A stretch of 43,491 nt of DNA from assembly GCA_018970895.1 (NCBI GenBank), contig JAGWVM010000011.1, forward strand, positions 1 to 43,491, given 5' to 3'. Under the pieces are notes generated by a model. It was not told where the DNA came from. It made no database searches and worked only from the letters and a program-made list of their open reading frames with translations. This document shows, piece by piece, positions 1 through 12,564 of the stretch. Both the position numbers and the translations under genes were made by a program. The DNA is from Lysobacteraceae bacterium. GTDB taxonomy: Bacteria > Pseudomonadota > Gammaproteobacteria > Xanthomonadales > Rhodanobacteraceae. Position 1 is the first letter of the stretch; the number at the start of each line of letters is the position of its first letter.

Positions 1-8
1 GCAAGGCG

Positions 9-44
9 CCCACACAAGTCACCTGCGCACACTGTCAAAGATCA
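9..44 (-). promoter_or_regulatory. rRNA operon leader with boxA-like antitermination site
   Basis: Read on the minus strand, 44-33 gives TGATCTTTGACA, matching the E. coli rrn boxA TGCTCTTTAACA at 10 of 12 bases. It is followed at 19-9 by ACTTGTGTGGG, which matches the conserved CTGTGTGGGC block that follows boxA in E. coli 16S leaders. An rRNA operon reading leftwards out of the window is therefore expected; the 16S gene itself is not in view. Two promoters lie just upstream (104-131 and 206-233). Confidence 0.8.
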
Positions 45-103
45 ATCACTTGCGATCCGTTTCTCGAATCGCCCCGAAGCGTTTCGCCTCAGGTGAGCCG
101 CTC

Positions 104-131
104 ATTCTACATCGATTTCCCTGCCCGTCAA
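104..131 (-). promoter_or_regulatory. rRNA operon promoter, proximal
   Basis: On the minus strand TTGACG (131-126), a 16-bp spacer and TAGAAT (109-104) form a strong sigma70 promoter. It is followed by a GC-rich discriminator GAGCGGCTC, typical of growth-rate and ppGpp controlled rrn promoters. The boxA-like site lies about 60 bases downstream. Confidence 0.75.
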
Positions 132-205
132 CACCTTCGTCACATTCGTTTTCGAAGTTGTTGGCGCTCGGCCGGAGATCATTTCCGTGGAAGAGCGAGC
201 CGCCT

Positions 206-233
206 ACTGTACGACATTTTTCCGTTTTGGCAA
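206..233 (-). promoter_or_regulatory. rRNA operon promoter, distal
   Basis: On the minus strand TTGCCA (233-228), a 16-bp spacer and TACAGT (211-206) are followed by the discriminator AGGCGGCTCGC. Element spacing and discriminator resemble the proximal promoter 102 bp downstream, giving the usual tandem promoter layout of an rrn operon. Confidence 0.6.
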
Positions 234-356
234 CACCTGAGGCGCGGTTACGACCAGCGGTGTGCCCGTTCGAAGCGATGTCGCCGTGGCGGGGGCCGCA
301 TGGTAGGCAGGCCCCTCGTTCTTGGCAAGCGCTTTTTGGGAGGCCCGCGATGGACC

Positions 357-377
357 CGCGCCGCGGAAGGCGGCGCG
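357..377 (-). terminator. hairpin just after tyrS, possible weak terminator
   Basis: A perfect 8-bp GC stem (CGCGCCGC/GCGGCGCG) with a 5-base loop starts 4 bases past the tyrS stop codon. There is no T-run after it on the minus strand, so it may be an mRNA 3' end stabiliser or pause site rather than a full intrinsic terminator between tyrS and the rrn promoters. Confidence 0.4.
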
Positions 378-381
378 ACCA

Positions 382-1593
382 TCAGTCCCGGATGAGGCGG
401 ATCCGGGCGAAGTTTCGTTTCCCGACCTGCAGCACTGCCTCGAAGCCTTCGACGAAGCTGCGCTGGGCATCCTCGATCACCTGGGCGTCGATCTTGACCG
501 CGCGCTCCTTGAGCTTGCGGTTCGCCTCCGAGTTGCTGGCCGTGAGGCCGGCCGCGGTCAGAAGCGCCGGAAGACGCATACCCTCGGCCGGCACCGGGAT
601 CTCGGTCAGCGGCAGCAATGAAGTATCGCCCTCACCACGGACCACCGCGTGCCAGCCGGCGATGGCTTGCTCAGCCGTCGCCGCGTCGTGGAAGCGCGTC
701 GCCAGTTCGCGCGCCAGGCGGAGCTTGGCGTCACGCGGATTCAGCGCGCCGCTGGCGATATCCGCCTTCATCCGCGCCATCTCGTCAAGCGACACGTCGA
801 AACTCAGCAACTCGAACCAGCGCCACATCAGCTCATCGCCGATCTTCATGGTCTTGGTGACGATGTCGATCGCCGGTTCGTTGATGCCGATGTAGTTGCC
901 CAACGACTTGGACATCTTGTTGACGCCGTCCAGGCCCTCGAGCAGCGGCATGGTCAGAACGATCTGCGGCGGCTGGCCGTGGTGCTCCTGAAGTGCCCGA
1001 CCCATCAACAGGTTGAACTTCTGGTCGGTGCCGCCGAGTTCGACGTCGCACTGCAGTGCTACCGAGTCGTAGCCTTGCACCAGCGGATACAGGAATTCGT
1101 GGATGGCGATCGGTTGCTGCCCTGCATAGCGCTTGGCGAAATCGTCGCGCTCGAGCATGCGCGCCACCGTGTGCTGCGCGGCCAGCTTGATCATGTCGGC
1201 GGCGGACATCCGGCCAAACCACTCGGAGTTGAAGCGCACCTCGGTGCGCTCCTTGTCCAGCACCTTGAAGACCTGGGCGGCATAGGTCTCCGCATTGGCC
1301 AGCACGTCGTCGCGCGAGAGCGGCTTGCGGGTGACGTTCTTGCCGGTGGGGTCGCCGATCATCCCGGTGAAGTCGCCGATCAGGAAGATCACCTGGTGCC
1401 CGAGGTCCTGGAACTGGCGCATCTTGTTGAGCAGGACGGTGTGACCGAGGTGCAGGTCGGGTGCGGTCGGGTCGAATCCGGCTTTGATCCGCAGCGGGCG
1501 GCCCGCTTTCAGGCGCTGCTCCAGTTCCTCGCGCTTGATGATCTCGTCCGCTCCGCGGGCGATGGTGGCAAGCGCCTGTTCCAGCTCGTTCAT
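382..1593 (-). CDS. tyrS: tyrosyl-tRNA synthetase
   Basis: Class I aminoacyl-tRNA synthetase that charges tRNA-Tyr in the cytoplasm. The 403-residue protein has the HIGH-type signature HLGH near residue 48, the KMSKS loop (NKMSKSLGN) near residue 228, and a C-terminal S4-like RNA-binding region (around [20 protein letters not shown]). Length fits the shorter bacterial TyrRS subgroup. The ATG start has GAGGA a few bases upstream. The gene lies between the divergent M23 peptidase gene and a leftward rRNA operon, so translation genes cluster here. A short inverted repeat sits in its leader (1612-1635). I saw no T-box. Confidence 0.97.
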   Translation of the reverse strand: MNELEQALATIARGADEIIKREELEQRLKAGRPLRIKAGFDPTAPDLHLGHTVLLNKMRQFQDLGHQVIFLIGDFTGMIGDPTGKNVTRKPLSRDDVLANAETYAAQVFKVLDKERTEVRFNSEWFGRMSAADMIKLAAQHTVARMLERDDFAKRYAGQQPIAIHEFLYPLVQGYDSVALQCDVELGGTDQKFNLLMGRALQEHHGQPPQIVLTMPLLEGLDGVNKMSKSLGNYIGINEPAIDIVTKTMKIGDELMWRWFELLSFDVSLDEMARMKADIASGALNPRDAKLRLARELATRFHDAATAEQAIAGWHAVVRGEGDTSLLPLTEIPVPAEGMRLPALLTAAGLTASNSEANRKLKERAVKIDAQVIEDAQRSFVEGFEAVLQVGKRNFARIRLIRD

Positions 1594-1611
1594 GCATTCC
1601 TCGGATTTAGT

Positions 1612-1635
1612 TGTCTAGACAGTCACTCAGGTGAC
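1612..1635 (-). promoter_or_regulatory. inverted repeats in the tyrS leader
   Basis: A 10-bp palindrome TGTCTAGACA (1612-1621) is followed at once by GTCAC-TCAG-GTGAC (1622-1635), a 5-bp hairpin. They lie about 20-40 bases upstream of the tyrS start and could be an operator or a small leader structure. No clear -35/-10 pair could be assigned to tyrS. Confidence 0.3.
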
Positions 1636-1704
1636 CGGCTTCACGGGGCAAAGTTAATTGTGCGTTAACCGGCAACCGCACGCAAACCCTTGATGGAAAA
1701 GGCG

Positions 1705-1734
1705 TTGACACCCTTTGCACATGACCGTTACGGT
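1705..1734 (+). promoter_or_regulatory. promoter of the M23 peptidase-anmK unit
   Basis: A perfect -35 TTGACA (1705-1710), an 18-bp spacer and TACGGT (1729-1734) as a moderate -10. Transcription would start near 1741, about 50 bases upstream of the preferred start codon. Confidence 0.55.
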
Positions 1735-1790
1735 ACCGGCCGTTTGCAGGTTTTCCGGTGGGGTCACGCATTATGGGCGAGGGGTCGCAG

Positions 1791-3218
1791 ATGGCGCACG
1801 CGGCGCGCAAGCAGGCCATCCGTCGCAAGGCGCAGCGCAGGCACTCGCACTTCTACGAACGTTGCTCGCACTGGTCGTTCTCTCGCAGCGGTGACGCCGA
1901 GCCGATCACCTGGCATCGCGAGCGCTGGGTGCTTGCGGCCACGGCGTTGCTGATCACGCTGCTGTCGGGCTTCCTGATTCCGGCCTGGGCTTCGGCCATG
2001 CGCACGCCCCCCGCGGCCGAAGCGCATCGACTGCTTCCGCTGGCGCTGCCCAAGGCCTCCCCATCCACCACCCAGGCACCCACCGTCGAAGACTGGCGGC
2101 GCGTCCAGGTCGAGCCGGGGCAGACGCTCTCCGACATCTTCGCCAACCAGGGCCTGAGCATGTCCGACCTGCAGCGGGTCATGGATGCGGCCGGGGCGGC
2201 CAAGTCGGCGCTGCACAGCATCCGTCCCCATCAGGAATTCGACTTCCTGCTCGGCAGCGACGGCAGCCTGAAGGGCCTGCGCTTCGATCGCGATCCGGCC
2301 ACGCGGGCAATGATCCGTTTCGACGACGGCACCGCCAGGCTGACCCTGCAACCGCGCGACATGGATACCCGCGAGCACATCGCCCACGGCGTGATCGACA
2401 GTTCGCTGTACGCCGCCGCCGCACGTGCCGGCATGAGTCCGGCGATGGTCGGCAAGCTGGCGGATCTGTTCAAGTACGACATCGATTTCGTGCAGGACCT
2501 GCGTGTCGGCGACAGCTTCACCGTCATCTACGACGACATCTACCGCGACGGCCGATACTTCACCGAGGGTGACATCGTCGCAGCGGAGTTCATCAACCAG
2601 GGCCATCGATACACCGCGTACCGGTTCAAGAAGGCTGACGGCAACTACGGCTGGTTCAGCGAGGACGGCCGGCCAATCCAGAAATCGTTCCTGCGCATCC
2701 CGGTCGATTTCACCCGCATCTCCTCTCCCTTCAGCGCCGCGCGCATGCATCCCATTCTCGGCCGCATGCGGGCCCACAAGGGCGTGGACTACGCCGCCCC
2801 GACCGGCACGCCGATCCATGCCGCGGGCGACGGCGTGATCAAGTTCCGCGGCTGGATGAACGGCTACGGCAACTTCGTGATCATCCAGCACAGCAAATCG
2901 ATCAGCACTGCCTACGGCCACATGTCGCGCTTTGCCGCCGGCGAGCGCGTCGGCGAGCACGTGCGGCAGGGCCAGGTGATCGGCTATGTCGGCATGACCG
3001 GCCTGGCCACCGGCCCGCACCTGCACTACGAATTCCGCGTCAACGGGGTGCAGCGCAATCCGCAGACGGTGACCCTGCCGAAGCCGGAGCCCCTGCCGAA
3101 GGTCGAGCTGGCGCGGTTCGAGTCCCAGGTCGTGCGTCCGCAGCTGGCTCGGCTGAAGCAGGTGGACGCGAACGTGAAACTGGCGATGTCGGCCAGTCGC
3201 CAGCACAGCGACGAATGA
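1791..3218 (+). CDS. membrane-anchored M23 family murein endopeptidase (MepM/OapA-like)
   Basis: Likely a zinc peptidoglycan DD-endopeptidase acting in the periplasm to open cross-links during growth. The 475-residue protein has a basic cytoplasmic start, one membrane segment (about 46-69), an OapA/LysM-like region (about 98-165), and a C-terminal M23 domain. The zinc ligands are visible as HKGVD (H329, D333) and HLH (410-412). I chose ATG 1791 because GAGGGG lies 6 bases upstream; in-frame ATG 1773 and GTG 1758 are alternatives. anmK follows after only 7 bases, so wall cleavage and recycling are probably co-transcribed. Confidence 0.9.
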   Translation: MAHAARKQAIRRKAQRRHSHFYERCSHWSFSRSGDAEPITWHRERWVLAATALLITLLSGFLIPAWASAMRTPPAAEAHRLLPLALPKASPSTTQAPTVEDWRRVQVEPGQTLSDIFANQGLSMSDLQRVMDAAGAAKSALHSIRPHQEFDFLLGSDGSLKGLRFDRDPATRAMIRFDDGTARLTLQPRDMDTREHIAHGVIDSSLYAAAARAGMSPAMVGKLADLFKYDIDFVQDLRVGDSFTVIYDDIYRDGRYFTEGDIVAAEFINQGHRYTAYRFKKADGNYGWFSEDGRPIQKSFLRIPVDFTRISSPFSAARMHPILGRMRAHKGVDYAAPTGTPIHAAGDGVIKFRGWMNGYGNFVIIQHSKSISTAYGHMSRFAAGERVGEHVRQGQVIGYVGMTGLATGPHLHYEFRVNGVQRNPQTVTLPKPEPLPKVELARFESQVVRPQLARLKQVDANVKLAMSASRQHSDE

Positions 3219-3225
3219 TCGCTGC

Positions 3226-4344
3226 GTGGAACCTGCCCGTCCGCTTTACCTCGGCCTGATCTCGGGCACCAGCGCCGACGGCATCGACGCCGCACTGGTG
3301 CGCTTTGACAATGGCTCACCGCGCCTGCTGCACGGCGTGACTCATCCCTGGCCGGACGCGCTGCGGCAGCAGATCCTGGACATCGCGCAGGGCGAGGCGG
3401 CGGTCGAGCTGGACGCGCTTGGCCGCCTGGATGTCGCCCTTGCCCGTGGCTTTGCCGAAGCGGCTTCGCGCGTGCTGCACGAAGCGGGCGTCGAGGCTGC
3501 GCAGGTGGGTGCGATTGGCTCGCACGGGCAGACCGTGCGGCATCGGCCCGACGGTCGGTTCCCCTTCACCCTGCAGCTGGGCGACCCCAGCGTCATCGCC
3601 GAGCGCTGCGGCATCGACGTGGTCGCGGACTTCCGCCGGGCCGACGTGGCCGCAGGGGGACAAGGGGCGCCCCTGCTGCCCGCCATGCACGCGATGCTGC
3701 TCGCCAATCCGGCCGAGGACCGGGTCGTGCTCAACCTCGGCGGTATCGCCAACGTCACCTGCCTGGGCACGGACGGCCGCGTGCTCGGATTCGATACCGG
3801 GCCCGCGAACGGGCTGATGGACGCATGGTGCGCAAGGCATCGCGGTGAGCCCTTCGACCGTGACGGTCGCTTCGCCGCCGAAGGTCGCGTCGACGAGTCG
3901 CTGCTGCAGCGCCTGCTCGCCGACCCCTATTTCGATCTCGCACCGCCCAAGAGCACGGGACGAGAGCATTTCCATCTCGCCTGGCTCGAGCGTCGGCTCG
4001 CCGGGCGGGTGCTCGCGCCCGCGGACGTGCAGGCCACGCTGCTCGAATTATCGGTGCGCAGCGTGACCGCGGCGATCGGCAGGCATGCGGTGGGCACCCG
4101 CCGCGTGCTGGTCTGCGGCGGTGGCGTGCACAACCGGGGGCTGATGGCGCGGCTGGCCGAATCGCTGGCACCGGCGATCGTGCAGAGTACGGCCGCCTTC
4201 GGGGTCGATCCGGATTTCCTTGAAGCGATGGCGTTCGCCTGGCTGGCGCGGCAGCGGGTACAGGGGTTGCCGGGCAACCTGCCGGCCGTCACCGGAGCCC
4301 GCGGACCGCGCGTGCTCGGTGCGATCTACTCGGCTTTTCGCTGA
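3226..4344 (+). CDS. anmK: anhydro-N-acetylmuramic acid kinase
   Basis: Phosphorylates and opens 1,6-anhydroMurNAc to MurNAc-6-phosphate, feeding recycled wall sugar back to metabolism. The 372-residue protein shows the ASKHA kinase blocks: [12 protein letters not shown] at the N-terminus, [28 protein letters not shown] and VCGGGVHN. The start is GTG, 7 bases after the M23 peptidase stop. The 3' end overlaps the convergent ribbon-helix-helix gene by 19 bases. The ampG permease that would import the substrate lies just downstream on the other strand. Confidence 0.95.
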   Translation: MEPARPLYLGLISGTSADGIDAALVRFDNGSPRLLHGVTHPWPDALRQQILDIAQGEAAVELDALGRLDVALARGFAEAASRVLHEAGVEAAQVGAIGSHGQTVRHRPDGRFPFTLQLGDPSVIAERCGIDVVADFRRADVAAGGQGAPLLPAMHAMLLANPAEDRVVLNLGGIANVTCLGTDGRVLGFDTGPANGLMDAWCARHRGEPFDRDGRFAAEGRVDESLLQRLLADPYFDLAPPKSTGREHFHLAWLERRLAGRVLAPADVQATLLELSVRSVTAAIGRHAVGTRRVLVCGGGVHNRGLMARLAESLAPAIVQSTAAFGVDPDFLEAMAFAWLARQRVQGLPGNLPAVTGARGPRVLGAIYSAFR

Positions 4345-4655
4345 GTCGGCACGGATACATCGTCGTCGAATGGCGATCCCTGCGTTCCGGCCAGCTGACC
4401 GGCCGGCGCCACCGAGAGTGCCTGCACCGCCTCATGGAAGGCGGCGCGCTCGGCTGCGTCCCAGTGCCCGCTCAGCACCACCGCGTCGGCGTCGATCAGG
4501 TTCTCGGAAAAGGCCACACCGCCGTCATTCATGCCCAGCCCGTGGCGCAGGGCATGCAGCACCACGTCGTTGATCGACCAACGACGTGCCTTGGCGAGCG
4601 CCTTGATGCGCTCGGCCAACAGATTGTCGATATGGCGTACGACGAGATCCGGCAT
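4326..4655 (-). CDS. ribbon-helix-helix-like protein, possible antitoxin-type regulator
   Basis: A 109-residue protein whose first 45 residues ([20 protein letters not shown], then [17 protein letters not shown]) fit a FitA/Arc-type ribbon-helix-helix: a short beta strand of alternating residues followed by two helices. The rest is acidic and unrecognised. I chose ATG 4655 because GGAG lies 8 bases upstream; an in-frame GTG is at 4664. No toxin gene sits beside it, so it is either an orphan antitoxin or a plain DNA-binding regulator. Its 3' end overlaps anmK. Function is inferred from fold-like pattern only. Confidence 0.65.
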   Translation of the reverse strand: MPDLVVRHIDNLLAERIKALAKARRWSINDVVLHALRHGLGMNDGGVAFSENLIDADAVVLSGHWDAAERAAFHEAVQALSVAPAGQLAGTQGSPFDDDVSVPTQRKAE

Positions 4656-4747
4656 GGGCGCCACTCCAAGTCACGCATGCCCCCTGTACGCCGGATGGTC
4701 GCACAAAGCCGGCGCCCGTCACCACGCCGCTGTTGCCGCAGCGCGAC

Positions 4748-6049
4748 TCAGCGCACGTCGTGGCCGCGTGCGCGGAAACGGGGGCGAATCAGCGCGAAAA
4801 GCAGCACCGCAGGCAGGATGCCGAGCACCGTGATCACGAAGAACCCGCCGTAGCCTGCCGCCATCGCGATCTCGCCGGCAAAGAAACCGAGTACCTTGCC
4901 CGGCAGGTTGACCAGCGAGCTGAGCAGGGCGTACTGGGTCGCGGTGTGCTCGCGGTTTACCAGCGAAGACAGGAACGCCACCGTGGGCGGCCCGAGCATG
5001 CCCAGGGTGAGGTTTTCGCCGGAAATCACCAGGGTGAGCATCCACAGGCTGCCGTGGTGCTGCATCAGCAGGAGATAAAGCAGGTTGCTGGTGCCGCACA
5101 GCACGATCATCACCGCGAGTGACCGCCAGGCGCCCCAGCGCGCGACCATGGCGCCACCGATGAACACGCCGACGATGCCGATCCAGATGCCGTAGATCTT
5201 GGTGATCGCGCCGATCTGCGTCTTGGTGAAGCCCATGTCGCGGTAGAACGGACCCATCACGCCGCCGATCGTGGACTGCTCTGGCATCTTGAACAGCAGG
5301 ATGAAGGCCAGCGTCAGCAGCGCGAGCACGACGCCGTAGCGCCGGAAGAAATCGACGAACGGGTCGACCACGCCCAGCCGCATCGCATCGCGCCATCGCG
5401 GCGGCGCGCGGCGCAGCACCTCGGGCTCCCGCGCGAGCAGCGTCATGCCGATCGGCGGCAGCATGCACACCGCCATCCCCGCGTACACCGCCGACCAGTG
5501 CACGTGGTCGGCGGCGATCAGGGCCAGCGCACCGGCGACGAGCAGGCCGATGCGGTAGCCCAGCGAGTAGGTGGCGACCAGCGCACCCTGCGCCTCGATC
5601 GGGGCGATCTCGATGCGGTAGGCGTCGATCGCGATGTCCTGGGTGGCGCCAAAGAACGCCACCAGCAGCGTCGCTGCAATGAAGGGCGCCAGCCGGGACG
5701 GCGTGAGCGACGCCATCGCCAGCAGGCCGACCAGCACAGCCAGCTGCGCGAACAGCAGCCAGCCGCGGCGCTGCCCAAGCCGGCGGAAGCCGGGCAGGCG
5801 CCAGTGGTCGAGCAGTGGCGCCCACAGGAACTTCAGGGCGTAGGTCATGCCGGCGCTGGCGATCATGGTGATCTCCGACAGCACCACGCCGTGTTCCTTC
5901 AGCCAGTAAGACAGGGTGCCGGCAACCAGCAGGAACGGCAGGCCGGAGGAGAACCCGAACACCGCCATGGTGCCGGCGGCCGGCCGGGTGAAGGCCTGCC
6001 AGATCGTGGGCCGCGGGGCCGCGGCGGCCGCCAAGGGCTCAGTCGGCAT
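4748..6049 (-). CDS. ampG: AmpG-family muropeptide MFS permease
   Basis: Inner-membrane importer of GlcNAc-anhydroMurNAc peptides for wall recycling. The 433-residue protein has about 12 hydrophobic segments and the AmpG/AT-1 type blocks [28 protein letters not shown] and [14 protein letters not shown]. It is somewhat shorter than E. coli AmpG. ATG 6049 overlaps the end of xth by 11 bases, so the two are translationally coupled; longer in-frame starts would run far into xth. Together with anmK nearby, it makes a recycling pair. Confidence 0.88.
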   Translation of the reverse strand: MPTEPLAAAAAPRPTIWQAFTRPAAGTMAVFGFSSGLPFLLVAGTLSYWLKEHGVVLSEITMIASAGMTYALKFLWAPLLDHWRLPGFRRLGQRRGWLLFAQLAVLVGLLAMASLTPSRLAPFIAATLLVAFFGATQDIAIDAYRIEIAPIEAQGALVATYSLGYRIGLLVAGALALIAADHVHWSAVYAGMAVCMLPPIGMTLLAREPEVLRRAPPRWRDAMRLGVVDPFVDFFRRYGVVLALLTLAFILLFKMPEQSTIGGVMGPFYRDMGFTKTQIGAITKIYGIWIGIVGVFIGGAMVARWGAWRSLAVMIVLCGTSNLLYLLLMQHHGSLWMLTLVISGENLTLGMLGPPTVAFLSSLVNREHTATQYALLSSLVNLPGKVLGFFAGEIAMAAGYGGFFVITVLGILPAVLLFALIRPRFRARGHDVR

Positions 6050-6806
6050 AGTCGACCGTGTACGGCGCGTGGTCGGAGAAGCGCTGGTCGCGGTAGATCG
6101 CGCAGTCGCGCAGGCGGGCGCGCAGCGCGGGCGAGACGATCTGGTAGTCGATGCGCCAGCCCACGTCGTTCTCGCGGGCACGGCCGCGGTTGGACCACCA
6201 CGTGTAGTCCTCGCCCTCGGGCCGGAGCGCGCGGTAGCTGTCCACCCAGCCGCGCTCGGCCAGGCCGTTGAGCCAGGCGCGCTCCTCCGGCAGGCAGCCG
6301 GAGTTCTTCTGGTTGGACTTCCAGTTCCTGATGTCCTTCTCGCTGCGCACGATGTTCCAGTCGCCGCAGATCACGTACTGGCGATCGCTCTTCAGCCAGC
6401 CGTCGAAGATCGGCGCGATCCACTCCATCGCGCGGAACTTGAACTGCTGGCGCTCCTCGCCGGACGATCCGGACGGAAAATACAGCGACACCACCGACAA
6501 CTTGCCGAAGCGCGCCTCGATGTAGCGCCCTTCGTTGTCGAACTCGTCCCAGCCCAGCTCGGTGAGCACGGCGTCCGGCTCGCGCCGGGCGTAGATCGCC
6601 ACGCCGCTGTAGCCCTTCTTGCTGGTGGCATCGCGGTAGAAGCAGTGGTGGCCGTCGGGGCGGAACATCGGGTCGGCGAGCTGGTCCTCCTGCGCCTTGG
6701 TCTCCTGCAGGCAGACCACGTCGGCCTGCTGCGCGCGCAGCCACGGGAAAACGCCCTTGGTCGCCGCCGAACGGATGCCGTTGGCGTTGAGGGTGATGAT
6801 GCGCAT
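6039..6806 (-). CDS. xth: exodeoxyribonuclease III
   Basis: AP endonuclease and 3'-5' exonuclease of base excision repair. The 255-residue protein has the endonuclease/exonuclease/phosphatase fold signatures: LNANGIRSA at the N-terminus, LQETKAQ (metal-binding Glu), GDWNI (catalytic Asp and Asn), WRIDYQIVS, and the final SDHAP with the catalytic His. Length matches the family. It is divergent from pyrE and upstream of ampG in the same transcript, overlapping it by 11 bases. Confidence 0.95.
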   Translation of the reverse strand: MRIITLNANGIRSAATKGVFPWLRAQQADVVCLQETKAQEDQLADPMFRPDGHHCFYRDATSKKGYSGVAIYARREPDAVLTELGWDEFDNEGRYIEARFGKLSVVSLYFPSGSSGEERQQFKFRAMEWIAPIFDGWLKSDRQYVICGDWNIVRSEKDIRNWKSNQKNSGCLPEERAWLNGLAERGWVDSYRALRPEGEDYTWWSNRGRARENDVGWRIDYQIVSPALRARLRDCAIYRDQRFSDHAPYTVDYAD

Positions 6807-6950
6807 GCGTACTCCTGCGGGTCGGCGGCCGGACAGGCCGGGATGATAGCAACCGCGCTCCGGCCGATCCGGGCCGCCCGCCGGGCGTTACCATGGCGCG
6901 TCCCGCCGCCCTGCCCGCGGCGTTTCATCCGATTGCGACCGGGAAAGCAC

Positions 6951-7601
6951 GTGCACGATTACCAGCGCCAGTTCATCGACCTGACCCTCGAACGCGAAGT
7001 CCTGCGCTTCGGCGAGTTCACCCTCAAGTCCGGGCGGATCAGCCCGTACTTCTTCAACATGGGGCGAATCGACTCCGGCGCCGCGCTCGCGCAGCTGGGC
7101 CGCGCGTACGCCGCCACCGTCCAGTCCTCCGGCCTGGCCGTGGACATGCTGTTCGGCCCCGCCTACAAGGGCATCGCCCTGGCCGCCGCCACGGCCATCG
7201 CGCTGGCCGAGCAGCACGACCGCGACCTGCCGTGGGCCTACAACCGCAAGGAAGCGAAGGACCACGGCGAGGGTGGCACGCTGGTCGGCGCGCCGCTGAA
7301 GGGCCGCGTGCTGATCGTCGACGACGTGATGACCGCCGGCACGGCCGTACGCGAGTCGCTGGCGCTGATCCGCGCCGCCGGCGCCGAGCCGGCCGGCGTG
7401 CTGATCGCACTGGACCGGCAGGAGCGTGGCCAGGGCGAGCTTTCCGCCGCGCAGGAGGTGACGGCGGAATTCGGCATCCCGGTGATCGCGATCACCCGGC
7501 TGGACGACGTGCTGGCCTACGCCGGCGAGCGACCGGCACTGGCGGCCGAGCACGCGCGGCTGCTCGCCTATCGCGCGCGCTACGGCGTCGGCCGCGCCTG
7601 A
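6951..7601 (+). CDS. pyrE: orotate phosphoribosyltransferase
   Basis: Converts orotate and PRPP to OMP in pyrimidine synthesis. The 216-residue protein carries the PRPP-binding motif [13 protein letters not shown] near residue 120 and [16 protein letters not shown] near the start, and the length fits PyrE. Start is GTG 6951 (reading [10 protein letters not shown]), preceded by GGGAAAG; upstream in-frame sequence overlaps xth and does not look coding. The xth-pyrE neighbourhood is common in xanthomonads and pseudomonads. Confidence 0.95.
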   Translation: MHDYQRQFIDLTLEREVLRFGEFTLKSGRISPYFFNMGRIDSGAALAQLGRAYAATVQSSGLAVDMLFGPAYKGIALAAATAIALAEQHDRDLPWAYNRKEAKDHGEGGTLVGAPLKGRVLIVDDVMTAGTAVRESLALIRAAGAEPAGVLIALDRQERGQGELSAAQEVTAEFGIPVIAITRLDDVLAYAGERPALAAEHARLLAYRARYGVGRA

Positions 7602-7677
7602 GTCGCCGAAAGCGTCGCCGGCGCCCCATCTCCGCGCTCCATGGCGTGGCTATACTCCGGCGGGCACGGAGGGTTAC

Positions 7678-8331
7678 ATGCGCACATTCCTGATCGTTTC
7701 CACCACGCTGGCGCTGGCCGCCAGCGTCGGCGCCATGGCGCAGCAGCAGCAAGGCAGCGCCGTGCAGTACCGCTGGCATGACGCCAAGGGGCTGCTGCAC
7801 TACAGCGACAGCCTGTCGTCCGATGCGATGGCCAACGGCTACGACATCGTCAACAGCCGCGGGCTGGTCGTTCGCCACGTCGAGCGCCAGCTCACCCCGG
7901 AGGAGCGGGTGATCGCGCAGAAGAAGGCGGCCGAGGAAGCGGCCAGGAAGCAGGCCGAGGACGAACAGCGCCGCGAGGATCAGCAGATGGTCGCCGCCTA
8001 TCCGAAGGAGTCGGACCTGGTGGGCATGCAGAAGGACGAGCTCAGCTCGATCGACCAGCAGATCTCGACCACGCGCAAGAGCCTGGCCACCCAGGAGCAG
8101 GCGCTGGCGGACCTGCTGGCCCGCGCCGGCGAACTGGAGCGCACCAAGCAGCCGGTGCCGAAGTTCCTCAGCGACCGCATCGCGAGCCAGCGCGGCGTGG
8201 TCGGCTCGCAACGGGCACTGCTCGAGCGCCTGCAGCAGTCCTACGTGAACACCCAATTGCGCCAGGAAGCCCAGCTCAACCGCTATCGCGCGCTGAAGAA
8301 GCAGATGGCCGAGGGCAACGGCGGCTACTGA
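7678..8331 (+). CDS. DUF4124-type secreted coiled-coil protein
   Basis: A 217-residue exported protein of unknown function. It has a signal peptide (cleavage near AMA-QQ, residue 21), a DUF4124-like start in which YRWHDAKGLLHYSD is the usual conserved block, and then long charged heptad-rich helices (about 70-210) rich in Gln, Glu, Lys and Ala. The start has GGAGGG just upstream, and a -10 like TATACT lies at 7651-7656. It converges on algC with a 19-base gap. DUF4124 proteins are common in xanthomonads but have no established role. Confidence 0.85.
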   Translation: MRTFLIVSTTLALAASVGAMAQQQQGSAVQYRWHDAKGLLHYSDSLSSDAMANGYDIVNSRGLVVRHVERQLTPEERVIAQKKAAEEAARKQAEDEQRREDQQMVAAYPKESDLVGMQKDELSSIDQQISTTRKSLATQEQALADLLARAGELERTKQPVPKFLSDRIASQRGVVGSQRALLERLQQSYVNTQLRQEAQLNRYRALKKQMAEGNGGY

Positions 8332-8350
8332 TCCGGCCGAACGAGCCCGA

Positions 8351-10675
<2,325 letters not shown>

Positions 10676-10691
10676 CCCCCGCCCCCGCCGA

Positions 10692-11147
10692 TCAGTTGAT
10701 TCCGGTCGATCCGAAGCCGCCCTGTCCCCTTTCCGACGGCGCGAAGTCCGTCACCACCGTCAATCGCGCCTGCCCGACGGGCACCAGCAGCAGCTGGGCG
10801 ATGCGATCGCCCACCCCGATGGTGACCGGCCCTGTGCCGCGATTCCAGCATGACACCATCAGTGGCCCCTGATAGTCGGCGTCGATCACGCCAACCAGGT
10901 TGCCCATCACCAGTCCCTGCTTGTGGCCCAGCCCCGAGCGCGGGACGATCAGCCCGCACCAGCCCGGGTCGCCGATGTGAATCGCCAGCCCGGTCGGCAC
11001 CAGCAGCGTCTCGCCCGGCGCCAGCGTCGCCGGCGCGTCCAGTGCCGCGCGCAGGTCCATGCCGGCGCTGCCGGCGGTAGCCGCCTGCGGCAGCGGGATG
11101 CTGTCGCCCATCCGCGGATCGAGGATCTTCACCGCGACGTCGATCAT
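10692..11147 (-). CDS. dut: dUTP diphosphatase
   Basis: Hydrolyses dUTP to dUMP, keeping uracil out of DNA and feeding thymidylate synthesis. The 151-residue trimeric-type enzyme shows all five motifs: [37 protein letters not shown] and [10 protein letters not shown], and has the same length as E. coli Dut. Its ATG overlaps the coaBC stop as ATGA (11144-11147), so the two are translationally coupled. The coaBC-dut-algC order is the usual one in related genomes. Confidence 0.97.
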   Translation of the reverse strand: MIDVAVKILDPRMGDSIPLPQAATAGSAGMDLRAALDAPATLAPGETLLVPTGLAIHIGDPGWCGLIVPRSGLGHKQGLVMGNLVGVIDADYQGPLMVSCWNRGTGPVTIGVGDRIAQLLLVPVGQARLTVVTDFAPSERGQGGFGSTGIN

Positions 11148-12349
11148 CCGCGGGCCTCCCGGTAGCGCTCGGCCACGCAAGCCACCAGCACGCGCGCCAG
11201 CTCGTCCTTGCCGGCCCGTGGCAGGGCGAGCGAACCGCCCTCCCAGTACACGTCCAGCGCGTTGTCGGCGGCCTCGAAGCCGAGTCCGTCGCCGACGCGG
11301 TTGGCGGCGATCATGTCCAGCTTCTTGCGGCGCAGCTTGTCCTGCGCGTAGGTCGCGACGTCGTGCGTCTCGGCGGCAAAGCCCACCAGGAACGGTGGCG
11401 CGGGACGCGCGGACAGGCTGGCCAGGATGTCGGGGTTCTCGGCCAGCGTCAGGGTAAGTTCGGCGCCGGCCTGTTTCTTCAGTTTGCACGGGGCGACCTG
11501 CTGCGGTCGGTAGTCGCCGACCGCCGCCGCGGCGATGTAGATGTCGGCCCCGGCGGCCTCCTCCAGCACGGCGGCGTGCATCTGCGCGGCACTACGCACG
11601 TCGATGCGGCGTGTCACGCCGGCCGGCGTGGCCAGGCTCACCGGCCCGGCCACCAGGGTCACGCGGGCACCGGCCAGCGCGCAGGCCTCGGCCACCGCGA
11701 AGCCCATCTTCCCCGAGCTGCGGTTGCCGATGAAGCGCACCGGGTCGATGTCCTCGAACGTCGGGCCGGCGCTCACCAGCACGTGCCGGCCGGCCAGCGA
11801 GCCGTCCCCGAACGACGCGGCGACCGCGTCGCGCAGCGCCAGCGGTTCAAGCATGCGGCCTGCGCCGACGTCGCCGCAGGCCTGCTCGCCGCTGGCCGGA
11901 CCGAGGACGGTGACACCGCGTGCGCGCAGCGTGGCAAGGTTGGCCTGCAGCGCCGGATGCGCCCACATCTGCTGGTTCATCGCCGGCGCCACCGATACCG
12001 GCGCGGCGCTGGCCAGGCACAGCGTGGTGAGCAGGTCGTCGGCCAGCCCGTGGGCGAGCCGGCCGATCAGGTCGGCGCTGGCCGGTGCGATGACGATGCG
12101 TTCGGCCCAGCGCGCCAGCTCGATGTGCCCCATCGCGGCCTCGGCGGCCTGGTCCCACAGCGACACCCGCACCGGTGCACCGGAAAGTGCCTGGAAGGTG
12201 GTCGGCGTGACGAAATGGGTGGCGCCCTCGGTCATCACCACGCGTACCTCGGCACCGAGGTCGCGCAGTCGGCGGACCAGCTCGCAGGACTTGTAGGCGG
12301 CGATGCCGCCGGACACGCCCAGCAGGATGCGGCGGTGGGCAAGACTCAT
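11144..12349 (-). CDS. coaBC: bifunctional phosphopantothenoylcysteine decarboxylase/synthetase
   Basis: Makes 4'-phosphopantetheine for coenzyme A: the N-terminal CoaC flavoprotein decarboxylates and the C-terminal CoaB ligates cysteine. In its 401 residues, CoaC shows [11 protein letters not shown], the PASAD motif, PAMNQQMW and the clamp [10 protein letters not shown]. CoaB shows [19 protein letters not shown] and CKLKK with the key lysine. The length fits the fused bacterial enzyme. It heads a three-gene leftward unit and is divergent from radC. Confidence 0.97.
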   Translation of the reverse strand: MSLAHRRILLGVSGGIAAYKSCELVRRLRDLGAEVRVVMTEGATHFVTPTTFQALSGAPVRVSLWDQAAEAAMGHIELARWAERIVIAPASADLIGRLAHGLADDLLTTLCLASAAPVSVAPAMNQQMWAHPALQANLATLRARGVTVLGPASGEQACGDVGAGRMLEPLALRDAVAASFGDGSLAGRHVLVSAGPTFEDIDPVRFIGNRSSGKMGFAVAEACALAGARVTLVAGPVSLATPAGVTRRIDVRSAAQMHAAVLEEAAGADIYIAAAAVGDYRPQQVAPCKLKKQAGAELTLTLAENPDILASLSARPAPPFLVGFAAETHDVATYAQDKLRRKKLDMIAANRVGDGLGFEAADNALDVYWEGGSLALPRAGKDELARVLVACVAERYREARG

Positions 12350-12564
12350 GAATGGGCCCGTGGTTCGTTTGGGCAGGTAGCTTACCGGAATCGCCCGTCA
12401 CGGCAGGACCGGACCGGTCGGCGCCGCAGGCGTACGGCCGGGCGCTCGGGCCATAGGCCGCGCCCGTGCGGGACCGGCGCCGACAGCCGTCCGTGCGATG
12501 GGCCCACGAACGTTCCCGGAGGACGGCGCTGGACGTGGTCCGGCCGCCATTCCACGCTTGCACG

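Noticed and set aside
649..1668. Long open frame antisense to tyrS
   Set aside because: It is a GC-driven shadow frame with His/Gln/Val-rich nonsense composition opposite a clear tyrS. The same applies to the long antisense frames over speA, argS, algC and the phospholipase D gene.
1758..1790. Longer N-terminus of the M23 peptidase from GTG 1758 or ATG 1773
   Set aside because: ATG 1791 has a better ribosome site (GAGGGG, 6 bases); the extra residues are not needed for the membrane anchor. Left as an alternative.
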